Below are positions 48,601 to 56,380 of a stretch of DNA of 64,000 nucleotides, one piece after another; position 1 is the stretch's first letter; every line of letters starts with the position of its first letter. The stretch covers positions 62,001 to 126,000 of the forward strand of contig NZ_LACC01000009.1 in NCBI RefSeq assembly GCF_000967965.1, written 5' to 3'. The notes beneath the pieces are model-generated. The model was given only the letters and a program-made list of their open reading frames with translations. It was not told where the DNA came from and ran no database searches. This DNA comes from Pseudomonas fluorescens. Lineage in GTDB: Bacteria > Pseudomonadota > Gammaproteobacteria > Pseudomonadales > Pseudomonadaceae. The position numbers and the translations under genes were made by a program.

Positions 48601-48745
48601 TGCCCGCCAGGGTGCACTCGTCGGTGATCGCCAGGGCTTGATAACCCTGTTTTTTCGCGCGCCGGAACAGCTCGAGGGCACTGGAGGCACCTCGCTGGAA
48701 GCTGAAGTTCGACAGGCAGTGCAATTCGGCATAGTCGTTGCTCAT
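45668..48745 (-). CDS. dnaE2: DnaE2/ImuC, error-prone DNA polymerase III alpha subunit
   Basis: The 1025-residue translesion polymerase of the SOS mutagenesis cassette. The N-terminal PHP domain starts [19 protein letters not shown]-family polymerase motifs follow ([76 protein letters not shown]), with an OB domain near the C-terminus ([13 protein letters not shown]). The ATG at 48745 overlaps the imuB stop (ATGA), so I prefer it to the upstream 48766. It acts with ImuA and ImuB in damage-induced mutagenesis. Confidence 0.96.
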   Translation of the reverse strand: MSNDYAELHCLSNFSFQRGASSALELFRRAKKQGYQALAITDECTLAGIVRAWQAAKSVELPLIIGSEIRIENGPKLVLLVESLEGYQALCRLITRARRRTQKGQYQVLREDFSEPLPGLLALWVPDAVDAFEQGRWLKQVFAERLWLAVQLHRGQDDARRLNDLLSLARELRITAVASGDVHMHARGRRALQDTMTAIRHHLPVADAGLRLHPNGERHLRSLDVLQALYPPDLLAETLNIARRCTFDLGQLCYQYPRELVPQGHSASSWLRHLTEEGIEWRWPKGPKSEVLVQIDKELQLIAELGYESYFLTVHDIVRFARQQQILCQGRGSAANSAVCFALGITEIDPDRTTLLFERFLSKERNEPPDIDVDFEHERREEVLQYVFQRYGRTRAALTAVVSTYHAAGAVRDVAKALGLPPDQINALADCCGHWSDETPPVERLREGGFDPESPVLRRVLSLTGQLIGFPRHLSQHPGGFVISEQPLDSLVPVENAAMAERTIIQWDKDDLDAVGLLKVDILALGMLSAIRRCFDLLRRHRGLDLSLATIPAEDAATYEMIGRADTIGVFQIESRAQMSMLPRLRPKTFYDLVIEVAIVRPGPIQGGMVHPYLRRRNKEEPEAYPSPELEVVLKRTLGVPLFQEQVMQIAIVAADYSPGEADQLRRSMAAWKRHGGLEPHKERLAAGMKKNGYTAEFAAQIFEQIKGFGSYGFPESHAASFALLTYASCWLKCHEPAAFACALINSWPMGFYSPDQILQDVRRHHLQVRPVDVRASDWDCSLEPIADAQPAIRLGLRMIKGFREDDARRIEAARSKGAFADIADLGERARLDARTQEQLADAGALRGLASDRHRARWEVAGVQKQLGLFAGVPSQEEDAVSLPKPTVGEDLQADYASVGTTLGPHPLALLRGELKARRCRSSKELLDVEHGRPVSVAGLVTGRQRPATASGVTFVTLEDEFGNVNVVVWRDLAERQRQVLVGSQLLKVDGRWEKEGEVRHLIAGRLSDLSALLDGISVRSRDFH

Positions 48746-50157
48746 GCGAACCAGCCCTGCAACCACAGCGGGCCGTCCTCACCGACCGCCCGGTAGGCCC
48801 AGCCCTGTTGGCCGGCACGGGTTTCGATCAGGTAATAGTCACGGCGTACGTCGTCGCCGTCCCACCAGCCGGACTCAATACGCTCCGGCCCCATGAGGAT
48901 GCGCGCCGAGCCCTGATGCACCGCCAGCGGTTCAGTCAGCAGCCAGCCCGGCCGTTTCACCGCGGCCGGCACCGCGCAGGGCTGGCTATCGGCACGGGCC
49001 TGCCACGCGCACTCGGGGCGGTGATCGGCCTGGAAGCGCAAGCCATGCACCGCGTCATCCCCCAGCCGTGCACGCAGGCGCTCGCGCAGTTGTTCCCAGG
49101 GCAAGGACTGCTGCGGGCGATCGTCGAACAGTTCCTGATGCTGGGGCACGAAGGTCGGCAAATCCTCGGCGCGCAAGCGAAAGCCGCGCACCGGCGCCTC
49201 GACCTGGACTTGCTCCAGCCGCCCCCGGGCCAGTTCGAAGAGCATCGCCGGATCGCGCTCGGCGCTGAGCAGGCCGACCTTGATGAGCGTGTCCGGCAAC
49301 CCGGCGTGCTCCAGATGCAGGTCGAAACGCTGTACGCCGCTGTCGCGACCACAGAGGAACGCCGACAGGTCGCCGGTCAACCGGCGCAACGGAAACAGCA
49401 GGGCTTGATGGGACTGCACATCGAAATTGAGCTCGATACGCACATCGAAGCGGTCCGGCGGCAGGTAAAACGCCAGGGCCAGCCGCCGCGAACCGAACAG
49501 GGCATCCAGATGCTTGAGCACCTGGGCCTCGAAACGCCGGGCCAGGCTATGCCGGGGCAACGCCTGCACCTGGCTCAAGGTGCGCAGGCCCATGCGCGAC
49601 AAGGCCGTGGCGACCGAGGCTTCGAGGCCGATCCGGTCGACGGGCATTTGCCCCAAGTGATGCTGCAAGGCTTGATCATCCGGCACCACCAGACCGTCAT
49701 AGGCGTTGGCCAGCACCCGCGCCGCCACCGGGTTGGGCGCGGCCGCGATGCGGTGCCGAAACCCCAGTTCGCCGAGTTCTCGGCGCAGAAGCGCTTCGAA
49801 TTGCGGCCAGGCGCCGAACAAGCCGAGGCTGGACTCGATCTCGAACACTACGGCCCGGGGGTAATGCACGCTGACCTGGGAACTGAAACGATAGGCCCAG
49901 GCGGCGAGAAACTGCTGCCAGTGGTCGATTTCAGCGGCGTCGTATTCGGCCGTGACAAAGCCTTTGCTCAAGGCCTGTGCCGCGCTCATGGACTGGCCCG
50001 GACGCAAGCCCAGCGCCCGCGCCGCGCCGTTGACGGCCTGCAGCACCCGGCGCTGGGCCGGGCCGGTCAGCAACGCCAGGGGTTCATCGGGATCGGCGCG
50101 CTGACGCAGTACCGCGTCCAGCGCCAATTGCGGGAAAAGAATGCAGACCCAGCGCAT
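48742..50157 (-). CDS. imuB: ImuB, Y-family polymerase-like clamp-binding protein
   Basis: A 471-residue catalytically inactive Y-family relative that bridges DnaE2 and the sliding clamp. It begins [20 protein letters not shown]. The acidic residues of active Y-polymerases are missing at the first motif (WVCILFP instead of a DMDAFYA-type string), as usual for ImuB. A clamp-binding-type motif QQSLPWEQL lies in the C-terminal third. Start 50157 is 7 bp after the imuA stop. The longer open frame upstream overlaps imuA and was rejected. Confidence 0.94.
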   Translation of the reverse strand: MRWVCILFPQLALDAVLRQRADPDEPLALLTGPAQRRVLQAVNGAARALGLRPGQSMSAAQALSKGFVTAEYDAAEIDHWQQFLAAWAYRFSSQVSVHYPRAVVFEIESSLGLFGAWPQFEALLRRELGELGFRHRIAAAPNPVAARVLANAYDGLVVPDDQALQHHLGQMPVDRIGLEASVATALSRMGLRTLSQVQALPRHSLARRFEAQVLKHLDALFGSRRLALAFYLPPDRFDVRIELNFDVQSHQALLFPLRRLTGDLSAFLCGRDSGVQRFDLHLEHAGLPDTLIKVGLLSAERDPAMLFELARGRLEQVQVEAPVRGFRLRAEDLPTFVPQHQELFDDRPQQSLPWEQLRERLRARLGDDAVHGLRFQADHRPECAWQARADSQPCAVPAAVKRPGWLLTEPLAVHQGSARILMGPERIESGWWDGDDVRRDYYLIETRAGQQGWAYRAVGEDGPLWLQGWFA

Positions 50158-50164
50158 GGCAACC

Positions 50165-50782
50165 TCAATGCCCCACGGCGAAGGCAATCGGCGCCGAACG
50201 GGCCAGGCCGCCGCGGCACTTGAGCACGCGCAGTTGCGCCGGTCGGGCATCGATGGCAATGCGCAGGGCCGCCGGCGAAGGGTTGATCGCTTCACCGAGG
50301 GGACGATAGGCGAAGGCCAGGGTCTGGCCGGTTTCCGCCGCCACCTGCAAGCGGCGCAAGGCGCGGTCATCGGCCTGGTGCGGCCAGCACAGCACCGCGC
50401 CGCAACTGCCCGAACGCAGGCATTGTTCCGCCGCCCACAGCGCATCGCGCTCGCTGGCCCGGATGATCGACAACTGACGCAGATCGACTCCGGCGCCCTG
50501 CCACGCCTGGGGATACGGCACATAAGGCGGCGCCACCAGCACGATGCGTTCGCCCGCCGCCGACAGCCGTGCCAGCGTCGGCCACACCAGTTGCAACTCG
50601 CCCACGCCCTGCCCGGCCAACAGGATTTCTGTCAGCGCCGCCTCCGGCCAGCCACCGCTGGGCAATGCGGCGTCCAGCGCGGCATGCCCGGTGGGCTGCG
50701 GGCTGGCAGCCGGTGGCGCAGGCCGGCCCCTCCAGACCTGGCCGCCATTGAACAGCGTATCCAGCGCAACGACGGCGCCCAT
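50165..50782 (-). CDS. imuA: ImuA, SOS mutagenesis RecA-like protein
   Basis: A 205-residue SulA/RecA-like protein of the mutasome. It has a degenerate P-loop-type region (TEILLAGQGVGELQLVWPTL) and RIVLVAPPYVPYPQAW, SERDALWAAEQCLRSGSCGAV and VLKCRGGLARS, typical of ImuA. The ATG at 50782 overlaps the lexA2 stop by one base (TGATG), so translation is coupled in the order lexA2-imuA-imuB-dnaE2. Confidence 0.92.
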   Translation of the reverse strand: MGAVVALDTLFNGGQVWRGRPAPPAASPQPTGHAALDAALPSGGWPEAALTEILLAGQGVGELQLVWPTLARLSAAGERIVLVAPPYVPYPQAWQGAGVDLRQLSIIRASERDALWAAEQCLRSGSCGAVLCWPHQADDRALRRLQVAAETGQTLAFAYRPLGEAINPSPAALRIAIDARPAQLRVLKCRGGLARSAPIAFAVGH

Positions 50783-51399
50783 CAGCCTTGCCTCACCAGG
50801 CCACAGAACACGCCTTCGATGGCCAGGTCCCGGTCGGCCTCGACAATGATCGGCTGGTAGGCCGGGTTGCGTGGCAGCAGGCGAACCACATCGCCGACCC
50901 GCTCGAAGCGCTTGATGGTGACTTCGCCGTCGAGCCGCGCCACGACGATCTGGCCATTAACGGCCTCGGGGCTGCGGTGCACGCCCACCAGATCGCCGTC
51001 GAGAATGCCGTCCTCGATCATCGAATCACCCCGCACCCGCAACATGTAGTCCGGCACCCGCGAGAAGATCGACGGATCGAGCAGCAAGCGGCTGTGCACC
51101 TCGGCATCGGCACCGATCGGCGCACCAGCCGCCACCCGGCCCAGCACCGGGATGTCCAGCAACTCGGGACGCGGCGGCTGCCCGAGCAGGCGAATGCCCC
51201 GGGCCTGATTCGGGTTGACCTCGATAAACCCGGCTTCGGTCAACGCAAGCACATGCTTGCGCGCCACGCTGCGGGAGGCGAAACCGAACGCCTCGCTGAT
51301 CTCGGCGAGGCTCGGAGGCTGACCGTGCTCGGCGATGCGATCGCGGATAAAGGTCAGGATGGCGGTACGGCGGGGAGTCAGAGTCGTCATGGAGTACAT
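50782..51399 (-). CDS. lexA2: LexA2, SOS repressor of the mutagenesis cassette
   Basis: A 205-residue LexA paralogue. The N-terminal winged helix (LTPRRTAILTFIRDRIAEHG, PPSLAEISEAFGFASRSVAR) is followed by the self-cleavage domain. The scissile Ala-Gly is at 91-92 (RVAAGAPIG), the catalytic Ser at 126 (RVRGDSMIEDG) and the Lys at 163 (EVTIKRF), so RecA-stimulated autocleavage should work. I use the ATG at 51399; 51390 is an in-frame alternative. Both starts touch a GTAC palindrome, the probable autoregulatory operator. First gene of the cassette. Confidence 0.94.
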   Translation of the reverse strand: MYSMTTLTPRRTAILTFIRDRIAEHGQPPSLAEISEAFGFASRSVARKHVLALTEAGFIEVNPNQARGIRLLGQPPRPELLDIPVLGRVAAGAPIGADAEVHSRLLLDPSIFSRVPDYMLRVRGDSMIEDGILDGDLVGVHRSPEAVNGQIVVARLDGEVTIKRFERVGDVVRLLPRNPAYQPIIVEADRDLAIEGVFCGLVRQG

Positions 51400-51407
51400 T
51401 TGTACTC
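51392..51407. promoter_or_regulatory. LexA2-type operator overlapping lexA2 start
   Basis: GAGTACATTTGTACTC is a near-perfect 16-nt palindrome (GTAC-N4-GTAC core) at the start of lexA2. The P. putida LexA2 site has been described as GTAC-N4-GTGC, so this fits a LexA2 operator and not the CTG-N10-CAG box of LexA1. It spans the proposed start codon. Confidence 0.8.
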
Positions 51408-51430
51408 TTTTGGCTTTTTCCTGGCAAGGA

Positions 51431-51536
51431 CTTGTAGGAGCAGCCGGTCGACGCTCGATTGCTCGCGATGAGGCCAGTACAGTCAACATCGATGTTGAAT
51501 GTCAGTCCTCTATCGCGAGCAAGCTCGCTCCTACAG
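51431..51536. repeat. REP pair, overlapping the end of the DUF971 gene
   Basis: CTTGTAGGAGCAGCCGG...CTCGCGATGAGGCC and CTATCGCGAGCAAGCTCGCTCCTACAG, inverted, around the recurring spacer CAACATCGATGTTGAATGTCAG. The right arm encodes the last ten codons and stop of the DUF971 gene. Confidence 0.88.
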
Positions 51537-51810
51537 AGGTGAGTTGCGCCAGGTAGGCCCACGGATAAATCCCCCGCTCATGCCCATCGCTGAAGACCAA
51601 TTGCAGACCATACCCCTGCGAGTGCAATTCGATCACCTGAACCCGCTCATCCACCATCGGCACCATCCCCCGCAACCGAAACGCCCGGCACTGCGAGCAC
51701 GGGCACTGCCGGCGCAGTTCGGCGTGTTCGAACACCTGCTCGCGACCATCCGGCCAGTTCAGTCGCAACTGCTGTTTGCTGCGGGAATTGCCAATCGCCA
51801 GCGGGTTCAT
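51502..51810 (-). CDS. DUF971 (GBBH-like N-terminal domain) protein
   Basis: A 102-residue protein of the DUF971 group: LRLNWPDGREQVFEHAELRR, CPCSQCRAFRLRG (Cys pair, possible metal site), and GYGLQLVFSDGHERGIYPWAYL near the C-terminus, the usual end of the domain. The remaining residues (SVGASLLAIED) come from a REP element, which also supplies the TGA. The domain occurs at the N-terminus of gamma-butyrobetaine hydroxylase and in some Fe-S carriers. Its start overlaps the end of the HEAT-repeat gene, so it closes the flavoprotein/ABC operon. Confidence 0.85.
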   Translation of the reverse strand: MNPLAIGNSRSKQQLRLNWPDGREQVFEHAELRRQCPCSQCRAFRLRGMVPMVDERVQVIELHSQGYGLQLVFSDGHERGIYPWAYLAQLTSVGASLLAIED

Positions 51811-52769
51811 TGCAGTTGACTCAAGGCAATGCGCACGGCCTTGCGCACTTCCGGGTCGCCGTCGTCTTGTGCGTCCTGCAATGCCGCAATGGCCCTTGGG
51901 TCGTTCAATTCGCCGATGGCCAACGCGGCTTCCTTGCGCAGGTTGCTGATACGGTGGCCGAGGGTGTCGATCAGCGCTTGGAGCGCAGGTACAAAACGCA
52001 AGCGACCGAGGCTGCGGGTGGCGCGCAGACGCACTTGCCAGTAATCGTCGTCCAGGGCGTCGATCAGGGCCGGGCCGGCGTCGAGGTGGCCGACCTTGCC
52101 CAGGGTGGTGGCGGCTTCCTCGCGGACTTGCCAGGCAGCGTCGCGCAAGGCCTGGCGCAGGGCGGGCAGCACCTGTGCGTCAGACGCCAGGCCCAGTGCC
52201 CCGGTGGCGGCACGTCGCACGTCGGTGTCCGGGTCAGCGCTGGCCAGCCGCGCCAGTACCGGCAAGGCATCGAGTTGCTTGAGCCAGCCGAGCACGCCCA
52301 CCGCCTCGCGGCGCACGCTGGCGCTTTCATCGTCCAGTGCCCGGGCAGCCGCATCGGCGGCATCGGGGCAACGCAACTCGCGCAACGCCCTGAACGCGGC
52401 GATGCGTACGCCGCTGTCGGCGTGCCCGGTCCACGGCAGGATGACCCGGCCCGCCGCTTCACTCTTGAGCAGGCTGAGGCTTTGCGCAGCGGCCACCTGC
52501 ACCGCCGGGGATGGATCCGTCAGGGCCTGGCACAGCGCTTCGACCACCGGTTCGTCCTCCCAGGCTTCCAGCAGGCGTGCGGCTTCGGCGCGAACGTCTG
52601 CAATCGGGTCTTCGGCCAGTCGATTGATCAACCACAGCAGGCCGTCCGGCTCCTCGAGATCGGCCAGTTCGATCAGTGCGATCCGGCGCACACCGGCATC
52701 CTCGTCGGTCAGGCGCGGTTGCAGGGCAAGAATGTCGTCGTTATCGGTTACATCGAATAGTGAGGTCAT
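51807..52769 (-). CDS. HEAT-repeat (PBS-lyase-type) protein
   Basis: A 320-residue protein made almost entirely of about nine helical HEAT/PBS-lyase repeats (for example DPSPAVQVAAAQSLSLLKS, DESASVRREAVGVLGWLKQL, DAAWQVREEAATTLGKVG, DDYWQVRLRATRSLGRLR, DGDPEVRKAVRIALSQL). No enzymatic motif is visible; such proteins are usually assembly or protein-binding scaffolds. The ATG overlaps the stop of the ABC ATPase gene (ATGA) and its own stop overlaps the DUF971 start, so it belongs to the operon. It might mature the flavoprotein or ferredoxin (inference). Confidence 0.9.
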   Translation of the reverse strand: MTSLFDVTDNDDILALQPRLTDEDAGVRRIALIELADLEEPDGLLWLINRLAEDPIADVRAEAARLLEAWEDEPVVEALCQALTDPSPAVQVAAAQSLSLLKSEAAGRVILPWTGHADSGVRIAAFRALRELRCPDAADAAARALDDESASVRREAVGVLGWLKQLDALPVLARLASADPDTDVRRAATGALGLASDAQVLPALRQALRDAAWQVREEAATTLGKVGHLDAGPALIDALDDDYWQVRLRATRSLGRLRFVPALQALIDTLGHRISNLRKEAALAIGELNDPRAIAALQDAQDDGDPEVRKAVRIALSQLQ

Positions 52770-53614
52770 AGGGCAAATCGCGGCAGTTTGGTTTCAGGGG
52801 GAAGTCCGAGCGGGTTCAGGCGCGGCAGTTGCCGGCCGTCTTCGTGCCGCAGGAGTTCGAGGCAATGGCGCTTGAGGTGCGAGAATTCAGGGCGGGTCAC
52901 CAGTTCCGTGCTGCGCGGCCGGGGGAAGTCCAGGCGCAGGTCTTCGATGATTCGTCCGGGGCGCGAGCTCATGACCAGCAGGCGATCGGCGAGGAACAGC
53001 GCTTCGTCGATGTCATGGGTGACAAACACCACGGTGGTGCGGATGCGCGTCCAGATGTCCAGCAGCAGTTCCTGCATGTTCAATCGGGTCAGGGCATCGA
53101 GGGCACCGAAGGGCTCGTCCATCAGCAACAGGCGCGGACGGTTGACCAGCACCCGGGCAATTTCCACCCGTTGCTGCATGCCGCCGGAGAGCTGGTCGGG
53201 CCAGCGCCCGGCAAAGCCTTCGAGGCCCACCAGGGCGAGGATTTCATCCGCCGCCTTGTGCCGTTCGGCCTTGCCGATGCCTTGCATTTTCAAGCCGAAC
53301 GCCACGTTGTCGCGCACCGTGCGCCACGGAAACAATGTGTGCTGCTGGAACACCATGCCGCGCTGGGGCGATGGGCCCGACACCGCTGCGCCATCGACAT
53401 TCAGCGTGCCGGTACGCGGTTGCAGGTGGCCGGCCAGGGCGCCGAGCAAGGTCGATTTGCCGCAACCGGACGGCCCGAGAATGCACACGAACTGCCCCGG
53501 CTCGATCTGGCAATCGAGGCCCTGCACCGCTTCGAAAGCAGTGTCGCCCTCGCCCAGGCTGATCGACAGCCCGCGAATATCGATACGCCCTTCCAGATGT
53601 TGAAAAACGCTCAT
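52766..53614 (-). CDS. ABC importer ATPase, nitrate/sulfonate (SsuB/TauB) type
   Basis: A 282-residue ATPase: Walker A GPSGCGKSTLL, Q-loop FQQHTLFPWRTV, signature LSGGMQQRVEIARVL, Walker B LLLMDEPFGALD and switch VTHDIDEAL, the standard TauB/SsuB/NrtD pattern. The real start is MSVFQHLEGRIDIRGL at 53614, overlapping the permease stop by one base; the longer open frame upstream is read in the permease gene's other frame. Confidence 0.93.
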   Translation of the reverse strand: MSVFQHLEGRIDIRGLSISLGEGDTAFEAVQGLDCQIEPGQFVCILGPSGCGKSTLLGALAGHLQPRTGTLNVDGAAVSGPSPQRGMVFQQHTLFPWRTVRDNVAFGLKMQGIGKAERHKAADEILALVGLEGFAGRWPDQLSGGMQQRVEIARVLVNRPRLLLMDEPFGALDALTRLNMQELLLDIWTRIRTTVVFVTHDIDEALFLADRLLVMSSRPGRIIEDLRLDFPRPRSTELVTRPEFSHLKRHCLELLRHEDGRQLPRLNPLGLPPETKLPRFAL

Positions 53615-54396
53615 CAGGCTTTTCCTCGTGGTCGATGCCAAGGCGTGAACAGCCCGCCCAGACGCTTGATCAACAGACTGCTGCCCATCCCGAGCACGCC
53701 GATCAGCAACATGCCGACCACGATGTCGGCGTAGTTCTGGATGGTGTAGGACTCCCAGGTGTAATAGCCGATGCCGAATTGGCCGGAGATCATTTCCGCC
53801 GTCACCAGGCAGAACCACGAGGTGCCCATGCCGATGGCCAGGCCGGTGATGATGCTGGGCGCGGCACCCGGAAGAACGACCTCCAGCAGGATGGCCCGGC
53901 GCCCTGCCCCGAGGCTTTTCGCCGAGGCGATCAGCCGTGGGTCGACGCCTTCGACGCCGTGCACGGTGTTGAGCAGGATCGGGAACAGCGCGCCGGTGAA
54001 GGTGATGAACACCATCGACAGCTCCGACGAGGGAAACATCAGGATCGCCAGGGGAATCCACGCCACCGCCGGGATCGGGCGCAGCACTTCCAGGGGCGGC
54101 AACAACAGATCTTCGGCCCATTTCGAGCGGCCGATGGCCAAGCCCAGGGCCACGCCGACGATCAGTGCCGCGAGGTAACCGGCGAATACCCGACCGAGGC
54201 TGCTGCCCAGATGCTGCGCGAGTTTGCCCGAGTCGCCGAGGCCGAGGGCGGCTTCAACGACCGCCACGGGTGTCGGGACATTGGCGAAGGTCACCAGGCC
54301 GAGGTTCCAGTGGTGGCTGGCGGCGAGTTGCCAGAATACGAGGCAGAGCAGTAAGGATGCGGCTCTGGGAATCCAGCGTGAATATGATCGGTACAC
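53614..54396 (-). CDS. ABC importer permease, SsuC/TauC type
   Basis: A 260-residue inner-membrane permease with typical SsuC/TauC features: WQLAASHHWN near the N-terminus, LGRVFAGYLAALIVGVALGL, RPIPAVAWIPLAILMF, the EAA-type loop SAKSLGAGRRAILLEVVLPGAAP, and GTSWFCLVTAEMISG. I take the GTG at 54396 as start because AGAGGAGGAT lies immediately upstream; farther upstream the frame runs through a REP pair, so earlier starts are unlikely. It is separated from the binding-protein gene by that REP pair. Confidence 0.9.
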   Translation of the reverse strand: MYRSYSRWIPRAASLLLCLVFWQLAASHHWNLGLVTFANVPTPVAVVEAALGLGDSGKLAQHLGSSLGRVFAGYLAALIVGVALGLAIGRSKWAEDLLLPPLEVLRPIPAVAWIPLAILMFPSSELSMVFITFTGALFPILLNTVHGVEGVDPRLIASAKSLGAGRRAILLEVVLPGAAPSIITGLAIGMGTSWFCLVTAEMISGQFGIGYYTWESYTIQNYADIVVGMLLIGVLGMGSSLLIKRLGGLFTPWHRPRGKA

Positions 54397-54419
54397 AAAT
54401 CCTCCTCTCGACTCAAACC

Positions 54420-54511
54420 TTGTAGGAGTGAGCCTGCTCGCGATAGCGGTTTCACGTTCAACATTGATGTCGACTGACCCGCCGCCTTCGCGAGCAGGCT
54501 CGCTCCTACAG
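54420..54511. repeat. REP pair inside the flavoprotein/ABC operon
   Basis: TGTAGGAGTGAGCCTGCTCGCGATAGCGG and CCTTCGCGAGCAGGCTCGCTCCTACA, inverted, between the binding-protein and permease genes. Such a pair inside an operon can terminate or stabilise part of the transcript so that the binding protein is made in excess. Confidence 0.88.
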
Positions 54512-54532
54512 GGGGCTGTGGTGTTTCGGCTG

Positions 54533-55939
54533 TTAGCGAACAGCCACGGCCTGCGCAGTGGCATCAGTGAAGTCGAGGACCTTGCCGCCCTGCGCCGTCG
54601 CGAACTGTTGGGCCTGGCCTTTGAGCAGGAACGCACTCAGCTGCCCTTTCCCATCGGTGGCAAACCACGCCTGATCCGCCAGCAACTTGATCCCGCTGTC
54701 GCTGGCCTGGGCGTACACCGCGCGGATGCTCTTGCCTTCCTGCTTGAGGCTGGCCAACGCGGCAAACGCCGCTTGCGCCGAGGCGTACTGACGGACTTTC
54801 GGCTCGCCGCGCACCCAGATTTCCGCCACATGGCTGAAGTCGGTGATGGCTTTGCCGCTGGTGGCATCGACGGCCTTGAGCGGCGTCTGCCCGTAACTGG
54901 CCAGTTGCGCGCTGTAGTCGAGGTTCGAAGCCTTGAAGGCGGCGCGGATGTATTGGTCGTCGATAAAGGTGTTGAGATCCAGACCGCGATCGGCCTTCTT
55001 CAACAACTTGAGGGAATCGATGGCGGTGCCCACGGCCTGACGGTATTCAGGCTTCCAGCTCAGGTCGCGGGTCTGCACGCCGAGGGGGCCATGGAACAGG
55101 TAATTGACCTCGGCATCGACCCCGGTGACCTTGGCGATCAACTCGCTGTATTTCTCCGGCTCAGCCGCCAGCAACTGGTTGGCTTCAATACTCGCCCGCA
55201 GGTAAGCGACGACGATTTCCGGGTACTTCTTCGCATAGACCTGATCGACCAGCGCACCGTGGAAGGTCGGCGCGTTGGCCTGGGCACCGTCATAAATCTT
55301 GCGGGCGAAACCACGGCTCGGGAACAGTTCGGCGAAGGGTACGAAGTCAGCGTGGGCATCGATCTTGCCGGCCTGCAACGCGGAGCCGGCGACTTCCGGC
55401 GGCTGGGCGATGATGTTCACGTCCTTGAGCGGATCCCAGCCCTGGGCCGCGACGGCGCGCAGCAGCATGCCATGGGCGGTGGAAGCGAACGGCACGGAAA
55501 TGGTCTTGCCCTTGAGTTCTGCCAGGGACTGCACGCCCGATGCGCTTGGCACCACGATGCCGTTGCCGCTGCCCTTGATGCTGCCCGACAGCACGCTGAT
55601 GAACAGGCTGTGCTTGCCCGCCGTTTCGAACGCCACGCCGTTGAACGCGCCGGGGAAGTCGGCCATGGCGCCGAAGTCGAGCTTGCCGGCCACCATCTCG
55701 TTGGTCAGGGGGGCGCCGCTGGTGAAGTTTTTCCACTGCACCTCGTATTGGGCGTCTTTGTAGGGGCCATCGTGGGGCAGGTATTTGTCCAGCAGCCCGA
55801 GCTCGCGAATCAACAATCCGCCGGCGGCGCAGTTGATGGTGGTGTCCTGGGTGCCGATGGCAATGCGGATGGTTTCGGCCGAGGCCGACAGGGTGAATGA
55901 AGCCAGTACCAGACCGGCCAAAGCTGCACGCAACATCAT
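54533..55939 (-). CDS. Sulfonate-type periplasmic binding protein with C-terminal NosL-like extension
   Basis: A 468-residue exported protein, longer than usual TauA/SsuA (about 320). The signal peptide is MMLRAALAGLVLASFTLSASA. The binding domain runs to about residue 370 (IRIAIGTQDTTINCAAGGLL, VAGKLDFGAMADFPGAF, GKTISVPFASTAHGMLLRAV, AGKIDAHADFVPFAELFPSR). From about 371 (AEIWVRGEPKVRQYASAQ) the tail resembles the C-terminal half of NosL (LLADQAWFATDGKGQLSAFL, FATAQGGKVLDFTDA), without the CxxC-type copper motif. GAGGGG precedes the ATG. Ligand unknown. Confidence 0.85.
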   Translation of the reverse strand: MMLRAALAGLVLASFTLSASAETIRIAIGTQDTTINCAAGGLLIRELGLLDKYLPHDGPYKDAQYEVQWKNFTSGAPLTNEMVAGKLDFGAMADFPGAFNGVAFETAGKHSLFISVLSGSIKGSGNGIVVPSASGVQSLAELKGKTISVPFASTAHGMLLRAVAAQGWDPLKDVNIIAQPPEVAGSALQAGKIDAHADFVPFAELFPSRGFARKIYDGAQANAPTFHGALVDQVYAKKYPEIVVAYLRASIEANQLLAAEPEKYSELIAKVTGVDAEVNYLFHGPLGVQTRDLSWKPEYRQAVGTAIDSLKLLKKADRGLDLNTFIDDQYIRAAFKASNLDYSAQLASYGQTPLKAVDATSGKAITDFSHVAEIWVRGEPKVRQYASAQAAFAALASLKQEGKSIRAVYAQASDSGIKLLADQAWFATDGKGQLSAFLLKGQAQQFATAQGGKVLDFTDATAQAVAVR

Positions 55940-56070
55940 GAGTGTTTCCCCTCGAATCATTTATTGGATGTTCGTCTCCGCCACGATCAGGGCGCGGTGG
56001 GAAACGAGGGGTGTCTTGAATCAGGCGTCCGGTGGTGCCGGATGGCGTTTTAGCGTTGTTTGGGCTGGCC

Positions 56071-56096
56071 TCTTCGCGAGCAGGCTCGCTCCTACA
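56071..56096. repeat. Single REP arm
   Basis: TCTTCGCGAGCAGGCTCGCTCCTACA is one REP palindrome without an inverted partner, in the 170-bp gap between the ferredoxin and binding-protein genes. Confidence 0.75.
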
Positions 56097-56108
56097 TTGA
56101 TTTGTGTT

Positions 56109-56354
56109 TCAGCGCAGCAGGTACGGGATCTCGACTTTCACAGCGCCCGTCGGGCAGTCCTTTTCACAGGGCATGCAGTACCAGCATTCGTCGAAGGCCA
56201 TGTAGGCCTTTTGCGTGGCCGGGTTGATCGCCAGCAGGTCCATCGGGCAGACGTCGACGCACACGGTGCAGCCTTTGTGGGCGATGCATTTGTCCTCGTC
56301 GACGGTGACGGGGGCGTTGGAACGGAAGAAGATTTCCTGGGCTTGATAGGCCAT
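56109..56354 (-). CDS. Two-cluster 4Fe-4S ferredoxin (AprB-like)
   Basis: An 81-residue ferredoxin with two [4Fe-4S] motifs: DKCIAHKGCTVCVDVCP (C-x5-C-x2-C-x3-CP) and ECWYCMPCEKDCPTGAV (C-x2-C-x2-C-x3-CP). This spacing matches the cluster half of adenylylsulfate reductase beta (AprB) but without its C-terminal tail. ATG 56354 lies 26 bp after the flavoprotein stop, so the two presumably form an AprA/AprB-like complex passing electrons to or from the flavin. Confidence 0.92.
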   Translation of the reverse strand: MAYQAQEIFFRSNAPVTVDEDKCIAHKGCTVCVDVCPMDLLAINPATQKAYMAFDECWYCMPCEKDCPTGAVKVEIPYLLR

Positions 56355-56380
56355 TTCACGGTCTCTCTCTTGGGTGATGC

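Noticed and set aside
52766..56108. A standard taurine or alkanesulfonate utilisation operon (tauABCD/ssuEADCB)
   Set aside because: No TauD dioxygenase or SsuD monooxygenase is present; the enzymes are an AprAB-like pair instead.
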